Part shown: positions 61,438-64,000 of the stretch, in pieces
Layout of the letters: every line of letters begins with the position of its first letter
Numbering within the stretch: position 1 is the first letter of the stretch
NCBI RefSeq assembly: GCF_025024155.1
Contig: NW_026251737.1
Location: 62,001 to 126,000 of the forward strand
Reading direction: 5' to 3'
DNA length: 64,000 bases
Source of the DNA: Gamsiella multidivaricata
Lineage: Eukaryota; Mortierellomycota; Mortierellomycetes; Mortierellales; Mortierellaceae
Program-made: the position numbers and the translations under genes
The notes under the pieces: model-generated
Database searches by the model: none
What the model saw: only the letters and a program-made list of their open reading frames with translations
Told to the model about the DNA's origin: nothing

Positions 61438-62671
61438 AGACGAGAGTGATCCGAAGATGAGGAGAATAAGCCAAGGGATGGCAAAGAAACTCATTTAGAG
61501 GCTCCTGTTTTCATTAGATTAAAACATTTGTAAAAAAAAAAAAAAAAATTCGAATAGGATCCAATTGGCATCCTCGCTTTGGAACCGCAATATGATTTGA
61601 CCTCGTAAAACATTGCAGCTTTGATCGCCAGAGTACCTTTGGAACCTTTCGCAAATGGTCGTAGATGTATTTTTACCCGATGGTCGCACAAACAAGAAGG
61701 ATAGGCCTAGTCTTTGACAAAATGATGGAGGCGTAATAAACCCATCTATCGAGCCGGTTACTGCTGTGCTCATCTTGGTAAAGTAAATACGCGGAAGGTC
61801 AACCTAATGAACGAACGGTAAAGAAAGAGGATGGAGTGAGTGAAGGGGCTGGAAATGCACAACGAATTTGCTCCGAGGAGAAAAGCAAGGGCTCTGATGA
61901 GAATCTTCACAGAGCAATTGTGGTCATGGCGGAGGGAAACATGAAAACAAACAAGCATGGCTGCACGTTGCACGCACATCTCATCAACAAAGCACCCGTG
62001 GCGTACAGTAGAAATTCATTATTCAGAATTCAGGCACACTGCTGTATTTTATATTTTTCTCTATTTTTCTATTTTTCTATTTTTTTCTATTTTTTTTTTT
62101 TTTTTTGGCTGAGGCAATGCGGGAGGGACGGCCCGGCCCTACTTCTATTCTTTTCTTGATAAGGGCAAGCCAGCTCTGGAATGCACTCTTTTCCATATCT
62201 CCTTATGGTGGAGAGTGAACAAGATAGAAACAGGGTTCATGGAATACATGGCACACACATGGCACCGCAGTATGCCATTGGCCAAATGCATTTGTGCTCA
62301 TTGCTTCTTTTGCCAATCTCTTTGATTCCCGCTTGCCTAATCATGCTGCTCCTCCTCGGGAAAGAAGGTTGGTGAGGCGTTCTTTGGATCGCTCCTAAAC
62401 CATGTTTACTTCGCCATCCTCCTCTCCCCATCTGGAAAGCAGAACGGAGCAAACACAGATGTCGACGCGGACAGTATCAGTTTTGACCGCGGCATATAAA
62501 AGGAGAACTTTATCCACTGCAGGAACAACGCCCTTTTCCATCTCTTTAATTCACCTTTCCCCATCCACTACTCCTTTCAAGTCCTTCCAGGTCCAGTTCC
62601 CACTTTCTCTTACTTTTTCCTCAATTGGACCGAAACCCTTCTTAACGATAGTCTAGTCGAAATTTGCAAAT
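61438..62671. other. Intergenic region with T-rich runs
   Basis: No gene recognised. Homopolymers at 61532-61548 (A) and 62046-62106 (repeated tattttt/T). The right end carries the TATA-type promoter of the following gene. Confidence 0.4.
62495..62502 (+). promoter_or_regulatory. TATA box (TATAAAAG)
   Basis: Strong TATAAAAG 170 nt upstream of the ATG at 62672, followed by a CT-rich leader. Confidence 0.6.
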
Positions 62672-64000
62672 ATGGCAGTACGCGACCTTCTGATTGCTGC
62701 CGGTGCGGTGACTGGTCTCCTGGCCCTAGTAAGGATATTATCCATGACTCTGAGCGTTCTAACGACCAAATCCACGTGGATTGGTATATTGTATCCTCTA
62801 CTTGGTATTGAACACTTTTCGTTTGCAAACTTGTTAGGTTGCCTCCTTCATGGGCGTCAAAATCGATGATCCCCCACCACAACATACCTCGCCTATCACC
62901 GGTTTCCCAACATGGCATCAGACATACAAGAGTAAGTCAAGCGAAACCCGAGTGTTTTGTCTTGTTGTGGGCCTGGAATCCCAACTGCGCCCACCCGCGA
63001 TCGGACTTTGTTATTGTTTGTTTTGTCATCAAGTATTCCCGTTGTATTAATCCGTCTTTCATATTCCGCTGGGTTTTCTTCCGTGATCAATAGACGAGGT
63101 CAAGGAAATTACCATGTCTTTCACGATGTTGGCTCTTCTCTTTGCCACCGGAGCAGCCTATGCCGCTCGCCAAGCCATCCGCCGACCCTCGCGCTCCTTG
63201 ACGGGCTTTGTCACGCTGTCAACAGGAAACGAGGAGGCGTCGACTCAGATCAATCAATTCATCCTCTACTACATCAATGCGACCTGGATTGCTGTTTTGG
63301 GCTATCTCTTTTTCGATGTTGGAAAGATTTGGGCTGTCGTTGGTGCTTTGCACAATTTGCTTGAGGTCGCCTTGATCGTAGTCTTGCAGTCCGGTGGTCG
63401 AGTCAGCAGCATGTCATTTGGGCTGTACATGTTTAGCTATGTCTGCATTACTATCCTGCTGAGCGTCTATCTACCATGGCCCTTAGACGCCATCTTCTTC
63501 CGCTGGCAGGGTAAGTGACAGTAAAATGAACAAGACGATGGTCATTGCATGAAGGAGCATCTGTTCTAATGGAGCAACGGCGGCGGAATGGCGGGCTGAA
63601 GCGCTAGCACGACCCTAACCTGCAATGACCCTTTTACTAATCGCTTTTTACACCATTCACGGCACGATGATCACTCATAGGACTCTGCTCGGATTTCGCC
63701 CTTATTGTCTTCTTTGTCCGGATGTACAACTCGACCAAGAGACAGTTGGCAGCATTCGGCGATCCAAACCGCCACGATATCGAGCTTGCCAAAGCCCAGA
63801 AGGCCGCTGACCGCCTTGCACAGCAGCAAGAGGAGCAGCAGCGCAGTGGCACGACCGTCTCTTCGAGCTCGTTGCAGAGCGTGAACCTTACGCAGCCTAA
63901 CTCAACCCTCCCGACCACTGACTCGTCCCGCACCAACCCTCTGCACGAACTCCATGCTGGCTGGAAGAAGTTCGTTGCCCGTGCTCCCCTTCCCGAACAC
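62672..64000 (+). CDS. Multi-pass membrane protein, C-terminal end missing
   Basis: Exons 62672-62728, 62838-62931, 63094-63510 and 63681 to beyond the window; phases close. Likely membrane segments: LLIAAGAVTGLLALVASFM, SFTMLALLFATGAAYAAR, ATWIAVLGYLFFDVGKIWAV plus LLEVALIVVL, FGLYMFSYVCITILLSVYLP and DFALIVFFVRMY (five or six in all), then a hydrophilic tail with a Gln/Glu-rich coiled-coil-like stretch (ELAKAQKAADRLAQQQEEQQ) and Ser/Thr-rich sequence. The family is not recognised; looks like a conserved fungal integral membrane protein. Function unknown. Confidence 0.8.

Noticed and set aside
1..64000. CRISPR arrays, bacterial operons, Shine-Dalgarno sites, prophage
   Set aside because: No regularly spaced repeats were seen, and the spliced eukaryotic genes exclude a prokaryotic reading.

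Overview
The window is a filamentous-fungal nuclear contig. Evidence is the many short GT-AG introns (about 45-430 nt), a fungal Zn2Cys6 regulator, GPI-anchored and LPMO-like secreted proteins, a nuclear-encoded complex I 75/78-kDa subunit, and TATA-type promoters. Gene style, the mixture of non-LTR and Ty3/gypsy debris, and several lineage-type multigene families suggest an early-diverging fungus, most likely Mortierellomycota (Mortierella/Linnemannia-like). That taxonomic guess is inference from pattern, not from a database search. Exon joins given below were worked out by hand from splice signals and phase.

Layout. 1-24 kb is mostly genic: a Rab32-like GTPase running off the left edge, a Lys-tailed membrane protein, a SERHL-type alpha/beta hydrolase divergent from an aminopeptidase P, a decayed member of an unrecognised repetitive protein family (8.8-11.1 kb), a 1473-aa Zn2Cys6 transcription factor, a mucin-like single-pass SH3 receptor and a small GPI-anchored protein. 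24-35 kb is a retroelement graveyard: a decayed LINE piece, a collapsed Ty3/gypsy pol, a secreted bulb-type lectin gene, a diverged LINE scrap, two nearly identical 5'-truncated LINE copies in the same orientation, then a tRNA-Thr(AGT). 36-47 kb holds an intact acyl-CoA (methylcrotonoyl-type) carboxyltransferase gene whose 3' three quarters is repeated essentially identically 8345 bp downstream. Between the two copies lie a seven-exon gene broken by one 28-bp tandem duplication and further decayed coding sequence. 46.8-54 kb has a secreted LPMO-like gene and a heavily mutated hybrid receptor (periplasmic-binding-like ectodomain, Cys-rich module, membrane segment, kinase-homology domain, response-regulator receiver). 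54-64 kb is conserved and genic: an F-box/LRR-like protein, a DAG/sphingosine-kinase-like lipid kinase, NDUFS1-like complex I subunit, and a multi-pass membrane protein running off the right edge.

There are no operons; genes are monocistronic. Conserved metabolic genes (mitochondrial NADH oxidation, branched-chain acyl-CoA carboxylation, peptide turnover) sit beside accessory cell-surface and sensing genes. The most unusual items are the kinase-homology/receiver hybrid receptor, the gene family broken by the 28-bp duplication (its C-terminal half has a possible PD-(D/E)XK-like pattern), and the very recent segmental duplication.
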